64,000 bases of DNA from Mesorhizobium_B sp963522145 (GCA_963522145.1 CAUQXI010000010.1:1-64000); one strand, 5' to 3'; positions 42,935-52,222 are shown, numbered from the stretch's first letter. The notes: generated by a model not told the origin, from the letters alone. Program-made: numbers and translations.

Positions 42935-44728
42935 ATGAAAACCGGATTGCTTGGCGCTGCATCGCTCGCGGCGGGACTGTCGTTTGTTGGTTTCGCATCC
43001 GCGCAGCAGGGCGATGGAACAGAGGTTCAGATCACGACCAATGTTTTCAAGCCGAACAAAGTGCAGCCGACGAGCGACCGGATCGGCCAGCTGAAGCTGC
43101 CCGAGGGTTTTGCGGTTCAGCCTTTCGCCCAAGGGCTCGGCAATGCACGTATCATCGCAGTGTCCGACAAGGGCTTCATCTATGTGAGCCGCCGCGAGGA
43201 AGGCGATGTGCTGCTGCTCAAGGATGAGGACGGAAACGGCAAGGCCGACAAGGCGCCGGTGCAGGTTGCCGCGCGGGCGCAGGCCCACGGCCTCGCGATC
43301 AAGGACGACAAGCTTTACCTCGTCACGGTGAAGGAGGTGTTCGTCGCCGACATCAAGGAAGACGGCACGCTCGGGCCGCTGAAGATGATCATCGGCGATC
43401 TGCCGGACGCCGGCCAGCATCCGAACCGTGTCATGGCATTTGGCCCGGACGGTATGCTCTATATCAGCGTCGGCTCGACCTGTAATGCCTGCAACGAGAG
43501 CAATGCGGAGAACGCCACCGTTCTTCGCGCGACGCCGGACGGCAAGAGCCGCACGATCTTCGCGTCGGGCCTGCGCAACACGATCGGCTATGACTGGAAC
43601 CCCGAAACCGGGGAGCTGTGGGGCCTCGATCACGGCATCGACCTCCTCGGCGACGAGGTGCAGCCCGAAGAGCTCAACAAGCTGGAACAGGGCAAGCAAT
43701 ATGGCTGGCCGCATGTCTATGGCGCGGGCGACATCTATCCGCAGTCCACCCCACCGGGCGGCGTCACCAAGCAGCAGTGGCGTGACCAAAGCCAGCCCAT
43801 GGTGATAGGCTACACGGCGCATGCGGCGCCGATGCAGATGAAGTTCTACAACGGTTCCGCTTTTCCGGCGGACTATGCCGGCGACGCCTTCGCGACGATG
43901 CGCGGCTCGTGGAACCGCAACCCGGCATCCGGCTACGAGATCGTCCGCATCCACTTCGAGAACGGACAGCCCAAGGCGATCGAGCCCTTCTTGTCTGGTT
44001 TCCTGAGCGATGGTGGCAAGACGCATTTCGCGCGGCCTGTCGGTCTGGCCGTCGCCAAGGACGGCTCGCTGTTGATGGCCGATGACGCCAATGGCATGAT
44101 CTACCGGATCAGCTATTCCGGCGACGCGAAGAAGGCCGCCGAAGGGAAGACGGCTCCCGCGGGCCCGATGGAGGCGCAAGCCGCGCAAGGCGTCGGCGTG
44201 CCGCTCGCCAAGGAGAGGCCCGAAACCGAAGCAAAGGCCTCGCTGACGGTGTCGTCAACCGCGTTCGGGTCAAACGCGGCTATTCCGCAGAAGCACAGCG
44301 AGTACGCCGATGGCGTTTCGCCCGCGCTTCGCTGGGACGCGGTTTCCGGTGCGGTGTCCTACGCGATCGTGATGGAAGATCCCGACTCCAAGCCGATCAA
44401 GCCCTTTGTTCACTGGATCGCGTGGAACATCCCCGCTGCCGTGACCAGCCTGCCGGAAGGCCTTCAGGAACAATTGCGTCTTGTCGAGCCGGAAGGTGTT
44501 CTGCAGGGCCGCAACAGCTCCGGCACGCATGGCTATTTCGGTCCGAAGCCTCCTGTGGGCGACCCGGCTCATCACTACCACTTCCAGATCCTCGCGCTCG
44601 ACTCGATGCTCGACCTCCCGCCGACCGCCGACCGCGATGCCGTGCTGGCTGCCGCATCCGGCCACGTCATCGCCAAGGGAGACCTGGTCGGCCTTTATGC
44701 GCAGAAGATCGATCCGCCCAAGCAGTAG
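42935..44728 (+). CDS. secreted sorbosone/glucose dehydrogenase-type beta-propeller fused to a PEBP domain
   Basis: A 597-residue exported protein. The signal peptide (about 1-24, MKTGLLGAASLAAGLSFVGF, then ASA-QQ) is followed by a six-bladed GSDH propeller of PQQ-dependent sugar dehydrogenases (about 55-405: GFAVQPFAQGLGNAR, HPNRVMAFGPDGMLY, GLRNTIGYDWNPETGELWGLDHG). A linker leads to a YbhB/YbcL-type PEBP domain (about 450-590: YAIVMEDPDSKPIKPFVHWI and GPKPP). PQQ binding is inferred, not shown. The ATG at 42935 starts the signal peptide, with GGAG upstream. An EcfG-like promoter suggests stress induction. Confidence 0.87.
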   Translation: MKTGLLGAASLAAGLSFVGFASAQQGDGTEVQITTNVFKPNKVQPTSDRIGQLKLPEGFAVQPFAQGLGNARIIAVSDKGFIYVSRREEGDVLLLKDEDGNGKADKAPVQVAARAQAHGLAIKDDKLYLVTVKEVFVADIKEDGTLGPLKMIIGDLPDAGQHPNRVMAFGPDGMLYISVGSTCNACNESNAENATVLRATPDGKSRTIFASGLRNTIGYDWNPETGELWGLDHGIDLLGDEVQPEELNKLEQGKQYGWPHVYGAGDIYPQSTPPGGVTKQQWRDQSQPMVIGYTAHAAPMQMKFYNGSAFPADYAGDAFATMRGSWNRNPASGYEIVRIHFENGQPKAIEPFLSGFLSDGGKTHFARPVGLAVAKDGSLLMADDANGMIYRISYSGDAKKAAEGKTAPAGPMEAQAAQGVGVPLAKERPETEAKASLTVSSTAFGSNAAIPQKHSEYADGVSPALRWDAVSGAVSYAIVMEDPDSKPIKPFVHWIAWNIPAAVTSLPEGLQEQLRLVEPEGVLQGRNSSGTHGYFGPKPPVGDPAHHYHFQILALDSMLDLPPTADRDAVLAAASGHVIAKGDLVGLYAQKIDPPKQ

Positions 44729-44828
44729 GCGCGCTTCTGCGGTCTGATCATTCCGTCCGGGTCCAATCCTCTAGATCGATAATGGCCGGGTTTGTTGTCA
44801 CTCGACAAGCCAGCCAGGGAGTTAAATC

Positions 44829-45371
44829 ATGAAACATCTTTTCCTGCAGGTCGCGACATTGTCGATTCTGCTTGCTGCACAGCCTGTCCTCGCTCAGGAG
44901 CTGAAGGCGAAACCGGCGGGCGACGCAGCCCCGATGATGTCGATCGATCGGGACATGTTCGTCAAAACGGCAACAAGCTCCAACGAGTTTGAAATCCAGT
45001 CGAGCGAGCTTGCGAAGCAGAATGCGGCGGAGGCTGGGATCAAGAAAGCGGCCGAGATGATCATCGCCGACCACAGGAAGGCCGGCGAGAAGCTCAAGGC
45101 AACCCTCGATTCAAAGGGCGTGGCTCCCGCTCCGGCCGTGCTTGCGCCGAAGCAGCAGAAGATGATCGAGCAGCTTCAGGCCGCCAAGGGCAAGGACTTC
45201 GACGCGCTTTATCTCGACATGCAGGCGCAGGCTCATATGGAAGCCGTCGGTCTGTTCCGCACCTATGCCGGCTCCGGCGAGGACCAGGCTCTTGTCGGCT
45301 TCGCAAAGGAAACCTTGCCGAGCCTCGAGACGCATCTCGGCCATGTGAAGATGCTGCTCGCTGAGCAGTAA
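44829..45371 (+). CDS. secreted DUF4142 protein
   Basis: A 180-residue protein with a signal peptide (about 1-22, ending VLAQ). The mature part is a ferritin-like helical bundle of the DUF4142 type: FVKTATSSNEFEIQSSELA, KKAAEMIIADHRKAGEKL and FVKETL-like C-terminal helices with ETHLGHVKMLL. These periplasmic proteins are common in rhizobia under stress; no catalytic site is known. GGGAG precedes the ATG. It follows the secreted dehydrogenase gene by 100 nt. Confidence 0.88.
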   Translation: MKHLFLQVATLSILLAAQPVLAQELKAKPAGDAAPMMSIDRDMFVKTATSSNEFEIQSSELAKQNAAEAGIKKAAEMIIADHRKAGEKLKATLDSKGVAPAPAVLAPKQQKMIEQLQAAKGKDFDALYLDMQAQAHMEAVGLFRTYAGSGEDQALVGFAKETLPSLETHLGHVKMLLAEQ

Positions 45372-45512
45372 GGAGTTGGCGACGGTGCGGTGCACGCCGC
45401 TTGACCCGGGCACATTCGGCGCTTTCTAAACGTATTGCGTCCGGTTTGAACGCCGGTCGCTTGGGCGCGTCAAGCCGCAAGATCAAGCCGGCCTCATTCC
45501 GGCGTTTGCCGC

Positions 45513-46373
45513 TCAGCAGGCGGTTAAGAACCGCTCAACGCAGATGTCGAGCACCTCGTTCGGGTTACGCTTCCACCAGTTGTCGGCGGAAAAAATCTCG
45601 ACCTCGCTGAGCCCTTTGTAACCGGCTCCCTCCACGGCCTGCCTCAAGGCTGCGATGTCGGCGACGCCATCCCCCATCATGCCACGGTCGAGAAGAACGT
45701 CGCGTGTGTCTGCAAGCCAGTCGCACAGATGGAAGCCAATGATCCGCTGCGGCCCTGCTCGCTGCAGCTCGGCTCCGAGCGTCGTGTCCCACCAGACATG
45801 ATAGACGTCCACGGCGACTCCGACCGCGGGATGGCCGATCTTCTCGCACAGGTCGACCGCGTCCCTCACGGAAACGAGGCAGGAGCGGTTGCCGCCATAA
45901 ACCGGATGAAGCGGCTCAAGCGCCAGCTTGACGTTGCGCTCGGCGGCATAGGGTGCCGCACCCGCGACACGGTCTGCCACGAGGCGCAGGCTTTCCTCTA
46001 GGCCGCGTGTGCCGGGTTCCACGCCCCCTGCCACGATCGTCAGCACGGGCGCTCCCAGTTCGGCAGCCATGTCGATCGCCGCGAAAAGATCATCCATGAT
46101 CGCCTGCCGCGTCGGAAGCGCCAGCAGTCCGGTGAGAAAGGGCGCGCGGCAAAGTCCCGCGACCTCCATGCCCGCTTCGCGCACCCGGCGCCCGATCTCG
46201 GCCGCGCGGCTGCCGATCTCACGCCGCCAGAAGACGATGCCGCCCAGGCCACGCGCGGCGCAGGCGTCGATCACCTGCTCGGGCGACCAGCCGGCGCCAT
46301 GCCCTTCGACATTGTGGCTGAGCGTTGCGGTGTTGAGCGCGAGTTGCCTCGGCTGGAGAGTGGAGCGGCGCAT
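45513..46373 (-). CDS. sugar phosphate isomerase/epimerase family protein
   Basis: A 286-residue TIM-barrel of the xylose-isomerase-like (AP endonuclease 2) fold. Metal-binding residues lie in LALEPLHP (Glu), VAVDVYHVWWD (Asp, His), IGFHLCDW (His) and GLSEVEIFS (Glu). It is the last gene of the leftward operon acyl-CoA dehydrogenase, SDR, DUF993, isomerase (7 nt gap upstream). The substrate is unknown; the context points to a sugar or sugar-acid catabolic route. Confidence 0.85.
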   Translation of the reverse strand: MRRSTLQPRQLALNTATLSHNVEGHGAGWSPEQVIDACAARGLGGIVFWRREIGSRAAEIGRRVREAGMEVAGLCRAPFLTGLLALPTRQAIMDDLFAAIDMAAELGAPVLTIVAGGVEPGTRGLEESLRLVADRVAGAAPYAAERNVKLALEPLHPVYGGNRSCLVSVRDAVDLCEKIGHPAVGVAVDVYHVWWDTTLGAELQRAGPQRIIGFHLCDWLADTRDVLLDRGMMGDGVADIAALRQAVEGAGYKGLSEVEIFSADNWWKRNPNEVLDICVERFLTAC

Positions 46374-46380
46374 GAGCGGC

Positions 46381-47529
46381 TCAGGCGCCGTAGATGGTGA
46401 GCAGCTTCTTCATCCGCGCCACCGCCAGTTCGGGATCGCGTAGCAGCCCGCAGGCATCGGCCTGACGGAAGATTTCGACGAAGTGCGGGAGCGGACGCAT
46501 GGCCTGCGCGCCGCCCAGCATCACGAAATGGTCCTGGAACCCGTTGAGCCATGCGAGAAACACCACGCCGGTCTTGTAGAACCGGGTGGGCGCGCGGAAG
46601 ATCAGGCGCGCGAGCGGCACTGTCGGATCGAGCGCGGCGCGGAACCCCGTCGTGTCGCCCTGGCCGAGTTGCGACACGGCATAGGCTGCGGCGGGGGCAA
46701 GGGGATCGAATATGCCGAGCAGGGCATGCGAGAAACCGTGCTCGTCGCCCTCGATCAGCTCGGGATAGTTGAAGTCGTCGCCGGTATACATCTTCACGCC
46801 AGCCGGCAGCCTGCGCCGCATCTGGATTTCCTTGTCCTTGTCCAGCAGCGATATCTTGATGCCGTCGATCCTGGCGCGGTTCTCCTCGATCACCGTCAGG
46901 CAGGTCTCCATCGCCGCCTCGAAGTCGGGCGAGCCCCAGTAGTTCTGGAGAGCCGGGTCGAACATGTCGCCCAGCCAGTGCAGGATGACGGGCTGGTCCG
47001 CCGCGTTGAGCGCGTCGCGATACACTTCGATGTAGTCGCCGGGGCTTTGCGCCACGCGCGCGAGCGCGCGGCTCGCCATCATGATGAGGCGGCCGCCGAT
47101 CTTCTGGATGGCGGCTGTCTGGAGATCATAGGCGCGGCGCACATCGTCCAGCGAGCGCGCCTCGCCCGCTGCGAGATGATCGGTGCCGGCGCCGTTGAAG
47201 ACGAGCGCATTCGGAAGCTCGCTTTTGGTCCGGCGGATCAGTTCGAGCGCGTTCGGCCAGTCGAGGCCCATGCCGCGCTGGGCCGTGTCCATCGCCTCGG
47301 CGATGCCGAGGCCGAGGCTGTCCAGGTGATGCCGGAAGTGCATGGTCGCCTTCCAGTCGATGCTGGGAGTGCCTGATGGGTCGCTGTCTGCAAAAGGATC
47401 GGCAACCACATGGGCGGCCGAAAACACGGTTCGCGCGGGGTTGGAGCCGAGAAACGCCTCAGGCACGGTGCGGCCGCTCAATCGGTAGGGAACGGCGCCG
47501 CCTGAGCTGTCGGGGAGATTGATTTCCAT
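46381..47529 (-). CDS. DUF993 protein (dihydrodipicolinate-synthase-like TIM barrel)
   Basis: A 382-residue protein. SGRTVPEAFLGSNPARTVFS, DWKATMHFRHHLDSLGLGIA, AMDTAQRGMGLDW and the Lys-containing GIKISLLDKDKE match DUF993, a branch of the DHDPS/N-acetylneuraminate lyase superfamily. A retro-aldol role on a keto-sugar acid is plausible but unproven. I start at ATG 47529 (MEINLPDSSGG); the frame continues upstream only as antisense of the SDR gene. It lies between the SDR (17 nt) and the isomerase. Confidence 0.87.
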   Translation of the reverse strand: MEINLPDSSGGAVPYRLSGRTVPEAFLGSNPARTVFSAAHVVADPFADSDPSGTPSIDWKATMHFRHHLDSLGLGIAEAMDTAQRGMGLDWPNALELIRRTKSELPNALVFNGAGTDHLAAGEARSLDDVRRAYDLQTAAIQKIGGRLIMMASRALARVAQSPGDYIEVYRDALNAADQPVILHWLGDMFDPALQNYWGSPDFEAAMETCLTVIEENRARIDGIKISLLDKDKEIQMRRRLPAGVKMYTGDDFNYPELIEGDEHGFSHALLGIFDPLAPAAAYAVSQLGQGDTTGFRAALDPTVPLARLIFRAPTRFYKTGVVFLAWLNGFQDHFVMLGGAQAMRPLPHFVEIFRQADACGLLRDPELAVARMKKLLTIYGA

Positions 47530-47546
47530 GAACGGGCCTCGATCAG

Positions 47547-48326
47547 TCAGAAGCGAGAAAGAAGCATGCCGGCATCCACCGAGATCGCCTGGCCCGTGGT
47601 ATAGGGAAGCGCACCTGTGGCGAGCGTTGCGATCACGCGACCGACTTCTTCGGGCTGGCCGAGACGCGGCAGAAGGGTCAAGCCTTCTTCGGTGACGCGC
47701 CGCTGATAGGTGCCGGAAACGCTTTGCGTCATGGCGGTTTCGATGAGCCCCGGCTGGATGTCGTAAACGGCGATGTTCTCGCGTCCGAGGCGTACGGCGA
47801 AGACCTTGCTGCCCATGGAAGCCGCTGCCTTCGAAGCGCAATATTCGCCACGCTGCTCGGCTGCGGCGATCGCGTTGGATGAGGTCACATTGATCAGGCT
47901 GTAGAACCGGCCGTCGTCGCGCTCGCGAGTGAGCAGCCGCCTGGCCCAGCACTGGCTGAGAAAGAACTGCGCCTTGGCATTGACCGCCATGCAGCGGTCG
48001 AAGCTTTCCTCGCTCACATCGAGAAGATCGCCCCGCGACAGGACGCCCACGCCGGCATTGTTGACGAGCGTCGAAAGCGGACCGATCGCTTCTTCCGCCT
48101 CGTCGAGCATGGCGGCGTGGCGAGAAAGCTCACTCACATCGCCCGCGATCACTGCTGTCGGGACACCGAGGGCTGCCACGGCCGCGCCTGCCTCAGACAG
48201 TTCGGAATCCATGACGGGGCCATTCAACGCAACGGCGAAGCCGGCTTTCGCGAGCTCGATCGCGGTGGCCAGCCCGATGCCGCGGCTCGATCCCGAAACA
48301 AAGGCCGCCGGCCGCACCCCGCTCAT
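47547..48326 (-). CDS. SDR-family 3-oxoacyl-ACP-reductase-like dehydrogenase
   Basis: A 259-residue classical SDR. The cofactor motif is SGSSRGIGLATA (about 12-23), followed by NNAGVG, catalytic Ser in INVTSSNA, and YCASKAA (YxxxK). PGLIETAM and the C-terminal GQAISVDAGM are typical of the FabG-like group. Its ATG overlaps the acyl-CoA dehydrogenase stop by one base (TGATG), so it is coupled. It probably oxidises a sugar-derived or hydroxyacyl substrate. Confidence 0.92.
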   Translation of the reverse strand: MSGVRPAAFVSGSSRGIGLATAIELAKAGFAVALNGPVMDSELSEAGAAVAALGVPTAVIAGDVSELSRHAAMLDEAEEAIGPLSTLVNNAGVGVLSRGDLLDVSEESFDRCMAVNAKAQFFLSQCWARRLLTRERDDGRFYSLINVTSSNAIAAAEQRGEYCASKAAASMGSKVFAVRLGRENIAVYDIQPGLIETAMTQSVSGTYQRRVTEEGLTLLPRLGQPEEVGRVIATLATGALPYTTGQAISVDAGMLLSRF

Positions 48327-49471
48327 CAGTCGCGGGCTCCGTTCTTGAGCAGCTCGCGCGCGATGATCATGCGCTGGATCTGGTTCGTGCCCTCGTAGAT
48401 CTGCGTGATCTTGGCATCGCGATAAAGCCGCTCCACCTCGAAGCCGCGAATATAGCCCGACCCGCCGAACACCTGGACCGCGTCCGCCGTTCGCGCGACA
48501 GCCATGTCGCCCGCAAAGCATTTGGCCATGGAGCAGGCCTTGGTCGCGTCCTCGCCACGGTCGATCTTGGCGGCCGCGCTCTGCACCAAAAGGCGCGCGG
48601 CCTCGATATCCTTGGCCATGTCGGCAAGCAGCCACTGGACGCCCTGAAACTCGGAGATCGCCCGGTCGAACTGGCGGCGCTGCCTGGAATAGTCCACCGC
48701 GGCCTCGAGTCCGGCCTGGCCGATGCCCACCGCAAGCGATCCGATGCCCACGCGCCCCTTGTCGAGCACGCTCATCATCATGTGGAAGCCGCGGCCCTCC
48801 TGTCCCAGCAGGCTCTCGGGCGGCAGGGTCACGTCCGCGAAATCGAGCGCGCCGACCTGGCTGGCCCGCTGGCCCATCTTGTGTTCCTTGGGGCCTCGCT
48901 CGACGCCGGGAACATTGAGGTCGACGATGAAGATGCTCATGCCGCGATGACCGGCTTCCTTGTCGGTGCGGGCGAGCACGAATCCGACATCCGCCACCGG
49001 CGCGTTGTGGATCCAGATCTTGCCGCCATTGAGCTTCCAGCCTGTGCCGTCGCGGGTCGCCGCCGTGCGGATGCCGGAAACGTCCGTGCCGGCTTCCGGC
49101 TCCGTGATGCAATAGGCCGCGCGTTTCTCGGCGCGCATCACGGGGCCGAGCCACGTCTCCCGCTGCTCCGCCGTTCCGTGCCGCACGAGAAGCGTCGAGA
49201 TCAGCTCAACCAGCCCGCATTGGTCGGCGACCGAGGCATAGCCCCGCCCGAGCTCCTCCATGACAAGGGCATAGGTCAACGTGTCGAACCCCGGGCCGCC
49301 CATCTCCTCGGGAACGCCGATGCCGAACAGGCCGAGCTCGCCCATCTGTCGGTAGATGTCGGCGGGGAAGCTCTCGTCGCGATCAAGCGCTTCGGCCTGC
49401 GGCCGCACGACCTCGTCGGCGAATTGCCGCGCCATGTCGCGAACCTGAAGATGTATTTCCGAAAAGATCAC
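48326..49471 (-). CDS. acyl-CoA dehydrogenase
   Basis: A 381-residue flavoprotein. YCITEPEAGTDVSGI binds FAD, RRQFDRAISEFQGVQ and GGSGYIRGFEVERLYRDAKI follow, and the catalytic Glu is in IYEGTNQIQRMI. The start is GTG at 49471 (VIFSEIHLQVRDMAR), preceded by GAGG; an ATG at 49531 would add 20 residues that read through the operator. It is the first gene of the leftward operon, with the inverted repeat 49486-49501 just upstream. Confidence 0.93.
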   Translation of the reverse strand: MIFSEIHLQVRDMARQFADEVVRPQAEALDRDESFPADIYRQMGELGLFGIGVPEEMGGPGFDTLTYALVMEELGRGYASVADQCGLVELISTLLVRHGTAEQRETWLGPVMRAEKRAAYCITEPEAGTDVSGIRTAATRDGTGWKLNGGKIWIHNAPVADVGFVLARTDKEAGHRGMSIFIVDLNVPGVERGPKEHKMGQRASQVGALDFADVTLPPESLLGQEGRGFHMMMSVLDKGRVGIGSLAVGIGQAGLEAAVDYSRQRRQFDRAISEFQGVQWLLADMAKDIEAARLLVQSAAAKIDRGEDATKACSMAKCFAGDMAVARTADAVQVFGGSGYIRGFEVERLYRDAKITQIYEGTNQIQRMIIARELLKNGARD

Positions 49472-49485
49472 GCCGGCCTCTATTT

Positions 49486-49501
49486 GTAACCAACTGGTTA
49501 C
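49486..49501. promoter_or_regulatory. palindromic operator site A (acyl-CoA dehydrogenase operon)
   Basis: GTAACCA-AC-TGGTTAC is a perfect 7 bp inverted repeat with a 2 bp centre, 15 nt before the acyl-CoA dehydrogenase start. It is of the size bound by TetR- or GntR-type repressors. Related copies lie at 49579, 54700 and 54818. Confidence 0.7.
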
Positions 49502-49578
49502 TGCATAACATCCTGCGTCGGAACTGGTCAAGAGCGCTGCGGCCCTTGCGCGCCGGCTGACCGCGCGCTACGAAGATG

Positions 49579-49594
49579 ATAACTAGATGGTTAC
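49579..49594. promoter_or_regulatory. palindromic operator site B (aldo-keto reductase)
   Basis: ATAACTA-GA-TGGTTAC keeps 5 of 7 pairs of the site A palindrome and ends 16 nt before the aldo-keto reductase ATG at 49611. Sites A and B flank the divergent promoter region. Confidence 0.6.
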
Positions 49595-49610
49595 TTGAGG
49601 GAGGGGTAAG

Positions 49611-50630
49611 ATGAAGCCTAGCGACAAGCGCAAGTTCGGCCGGGTCGATCTGGAGGTTTCCAGTTTCGCATTCGGAACAGCGCCGATCGGCAATATCTTC
49701 CGCGAGATCGATGAGACAACCGCCGAGGAGATGGTGAACCATGCCTGGGATGCCGGCATCCGCTTCTTCGATACGGCGCCGATGTATGGCCATGGCCTCG
49801 CCGAGCTGCGCACCGGCCATGCGTTGCGCTGGAAGAACCGCGACGACTATGTGCTCGCCTCCAAGGTTGGCCGCGTGCTCAAGCCCAAGCCCCGCGCCCA
49901 GATCGACTTCGCGCCTTGGGTGAACGCGGCGCCCTTCGAGATGGAATTCGACTACTCCTATGACGGCACCATGCGCGCCTTCGAGGATTCGCTCCAGCGC
50001 CTCGGGCTCGAACGGATGGAGATGTGCTTCATCCATGACATCGACGTTTTCACCCGCGGGGCGGACCAGCCGGAAGCGTTCAGGCAGGCGATGGACGGGT
50101 CGTGGAAGGCATTGTCGAGCCTGCGCGATCAGGGCGTCGTCAAAGCGATCGGGGTTGGCGTGAACGAGTGGGAGGTCTGTGAGGCGGCCCTGCGCGAGCG
50201 CGACTTCGACTGCTTCCTGCTTGCCGGCCGCTACACGCTCCTGGAACAGGATGCCCTCGACAGCTTCCTGCCGCTCTGCGAGGCGCGGGGTGCGGCGGTT
50301 GTCGTGGGCGGCGGCTTCAATTCGGGTATCCTGGCGACCGGCGCGGTTGAGGGCGCCAAATACAACTATGCGCCCGCACCCGCGCATATCATGGAAAAGG
50401 TGCGGGGCATCGAGGCCGTATGCCGCGACCACGGCGTGCCCTTGCCGGCCGCCGCACTCCAGTTCGTCGTGGCGCATCCCGCCATCCCCGCCTTTTGTGC
50501 CGGAACGCGCACGGTCGAGCAGCTCAAGCAGAATCTGGACTGGTTCTCCACGCCGATCCCCTCGGCATTCTGGGCGGACCTCAAGGAAAGGAAGCTTTTG
50601 CGCGAGGATGCTCCCACGCCCGCCGGCTGA
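49611..50630 (+). CDS. aldo/keto reductase (L-fucose/pyridoxal dehydrogenase-like)
   Basis: A 339-residue NAD(P)-dependent TIM-barrel oxidoreductase. The catalytic tetrad is visible: Asp in RFFDTAPMYG with its Tyr, Lys in LASKVGR, His in CFIHDID. GVVKAIGVGVNEW and the insert around DYSYDGTMRAFEDSL are typical of the branch containing D-threo-aldose 1-dehydrogenase (L-fucose dehydrogenase) and pyridoxal 4-dehydrogenase. GAGGGAGGGG precedes the ATG. It is divergent from the acyl-CoA dehydrogenase operon and shares its operator type. Confidence 0.9.
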   Translation: MKPSDKRKFGRVDLEVSSFAFGTAPIGNIFREIDETTAEEMVNHAWDAGIRFFDTAPMYGHGLAELRTGHALRWKNRDDYVLASKVGRVLKPKPRAQIDFAPWVNAAPFEMEFDYSYDGTMRAFEDSLQRLGLERMEMCFIHDIDVFTRGADQPEAFRQAMDGSWKALSSLRDQGVVKAIGVGVNEWEVCEAALRERDFDCFLLAGRYTLLEQDALDSFLPLCEARGAAVVVGGGFNSGILATGAVEGAKYNYAPAPAHIMEKVRGIEAVCRDHGVPLPAAALQFVVAHPAIPAFCAGTRTVEQLKQNLDWFSTPIPSAFWADLKERKLLREDAPTPAG

Positions 50631-50647
50631 GCGGCAGGCCGCAACGT

Positions 50648-51907
50648 TCAGCGGATCAGGATCGCCCGAAGATCGTTGACGTTGGTGCCGGTTGGACCCG
50701 GCACGAACAGGCTGTCCACCGCGTGGAAGGCGGTCCACGCATCGTTGCCGGCGAGCAGCCGGTGCGGGTCGTGACCAAGCGCGCGCAGCCGCGTGATCGT
50801 CGTCCCATCGGCAAAGGCGCCCGCATTGTCTTCGGAGCCGTCGATGCCGTCTGTGTCGGCGGCAAGCGCCTGGATGTTCTCCGCGCCGTCGATCCCGCAG
50901 GCGAGAGACAGCAGAAACTCCGTGTTTCGCCCGCCTTTGCCCCTGCCATGCAGCGTCACGGTGGTTTCGCCGCCCGACAGGATCACCACCGGCCGAGAGA
51001 AGGGCCGGTCGTTGCGGGCAACCTCGCGCGCGATCGCCGCATGCACCTTGCCGACTTCGCGCGCCTCGCCCTCGATGGCATCCGACAGGATCGCAGCCCC
51101 AATCCCTTCCGCCTGCGCGGCGCGCGCCGCAGCCTCAAGGGACAGCCGCGCGGAAGCGATCACATGCACCTCGTTGCGGGCGAAACGCGGGTCATCCGGT
51201 TGCGGACAAAGCGCCTCTTCCGAGCAGAGATGGGCGAGAAGGGCGGGAGACAGCGGCAGCCGGAACCGCTCGACCACCGCAAGGGCCTCGTCTCGACCGG
51301 CTTTGTCGGGAACGGTCGGCCCGGACGCCACCTGCGCGGGGTCGTCGCCCGGAATATCGGAAACAACGAGGCTCACTACGCGGGCCGGCCAAGCTGCCGC
51401 CGCAAGCCGGCCGCCCTTGATGCGCGAGCAATGCTTGCGCACCGCATTCATCGCGCTGATCGGGGCACCCGAGGCGAGCAGCGCCTCATTGAGGGCGATC
51501 TCGTCGGCGAGGGAAAGGCCGGGAGGCGGAGCCGGAAGAAGCGCGGAGCCGCCGCCGCAAATCAGGGCCACCACCAGGTCGTCCGCTCCAAGATCGGACA
51601 CGGCGTCGAGCAGCGCTTCGGAACCCGCGAGCCCGGCTTCGTCCGGCACCGGATGGCTCGCCTCCATGACCCTGATGCGTTCGCAGGGAACGCCGAACCC
51701 GTAGCGCGTCACCACCGTGCCCGACAAAGGCGCGTCCCAGGCTTGCTCGAAAGCGCGCGCGAGTTGTGCCGCGCCCTTACCAGCGCCGATCACGATTGTG
51801 CGTCCCATGGGCCGTGCAGGCAGATGCGCGCGCACAGCCGAAACCGGATCAGCCGCCGCCACGGCCGCATCGAACAGGCCGGCAAGAAAGGCGCGCGGGT
51901 CGAGCAT
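50648..51907 (-). CDS. glycerate 2-kinase (GckA/TtuD family)
   Basis: A 419-residue class-2 glycerate kinase. RTIVIGAGKGAAQLARAFEQ, VALICGGGSALLPAP, the Lys/Arg motif HCSRIKGGRLAAAAWPA, SDIPGDDPAQVASGPT and the C-terminal DTDGIDGSEDNAGAF are diagnostic. It phosphorylates D-glycerate to 2-phosphoglycerate for entry to glycolysis. It is the last gene of the leftward CoA-transferase operon, 3 nt after the Dabb gene, which suggests that the pathway delivers glycerate or a hydroxypyruvate-derived product. Confidence 0.92.
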   Translation of the reverse strand: MLDPRAFLAGLFDAAVAAADPVSAVRAHLPARPMGRTIVIGAGKGAAQLARAFEQAWDAPLSGTVVTRYGFGVPCERIRVMEASHPVPDEAGLAGSEALLDAVSDLGADDLVVALICGGGSALLPAPPPGLSLADEIALNEALLASGAPISAMNAVRKHCSRIKGGRLAAAAWPARVVSLVVSDIPGDDPAQVASGPTVPDKAGRDEALAVVERFRLPLSPALLAHLCSEEALCPQPDDPRFARNEVHVIASARLSLEAAARAAQAEGIGAAILSDAIEGEAREVGKVHAAIAREVARNDRPFSRPVVILSGGETTVTLHGRGKGGRNTEFLLSLACGIDGAENIQALAADTDGIDGSEDNAGAFADGTTITRLRALGHDPHRLLAGNDAWTAFHAVDSLFVPGPTGTNVNDLRAILIR

Positions 51908-51910
51908 CGT

Positions 51911-52222
51911 TCAGAACTCCAGGTCGACCACCGTGACGCCCTCGACCCCGCCAACTGTATGCGCGACGAGACGCTGGCCGGCCGCGACATGGCGCGGATC
52001 GATCAGATAGGCATCTCGCGCGGCAACATCGGCGAAGTCAAACCAGAAGGCATGGTGGTTGCCGCGGATCAGGTCTGTTTCCACGCTGATGTTCTTGCCG
52101 GCATGAAAGTCCAGAACCCCATCGAGGCTGCGCTGCAGGTTGGCGAGCTCCGCAAAAAGGGTGGCCACCGTGTCAGCGGCCGCATCCTTTCGAAACTTCA
52201 CAAGCACGAAATGCCGGATCAT
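51911..52222 (-). CDS. Dabb-family (stress-responsive A/B barrel) protein
   Basis: A 103-residue dimeric ferredoxin-like barrel protein. IRHFVLVKFRKDA at the N terminus and ADVAARDAYLIDPRHVA in the second half are the Dabb hallmarks. In catabolic operons such small proteins can act as lyases, cyclases or decarboxylation helpers; no catalytic residue can be assigned here. It lies 3 nt before glycerate kinase and 84 nt after the enoyl-CoA hydratase. Confidence 0.87.
   Translation of the reverse strand: MIRHFVLVKFRKDAAADTVATLFAELANLQRSLDGVLDFHAGKNISVETDLIRGNHHAFWFDFADVAARDAYLIDPRHVAAGQRLVAHTVGGVEGVTVVDLEF

Noticed and set aside
48327..49154. Upstream extension of the SDR gene into a 535-codon frame
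   Set aside because: It reads the acyl-CoA dehydrogenase region in the wrong frame; the SDR ATG at 48326 overlaps the dehydrogenase stop as expected in an operon.
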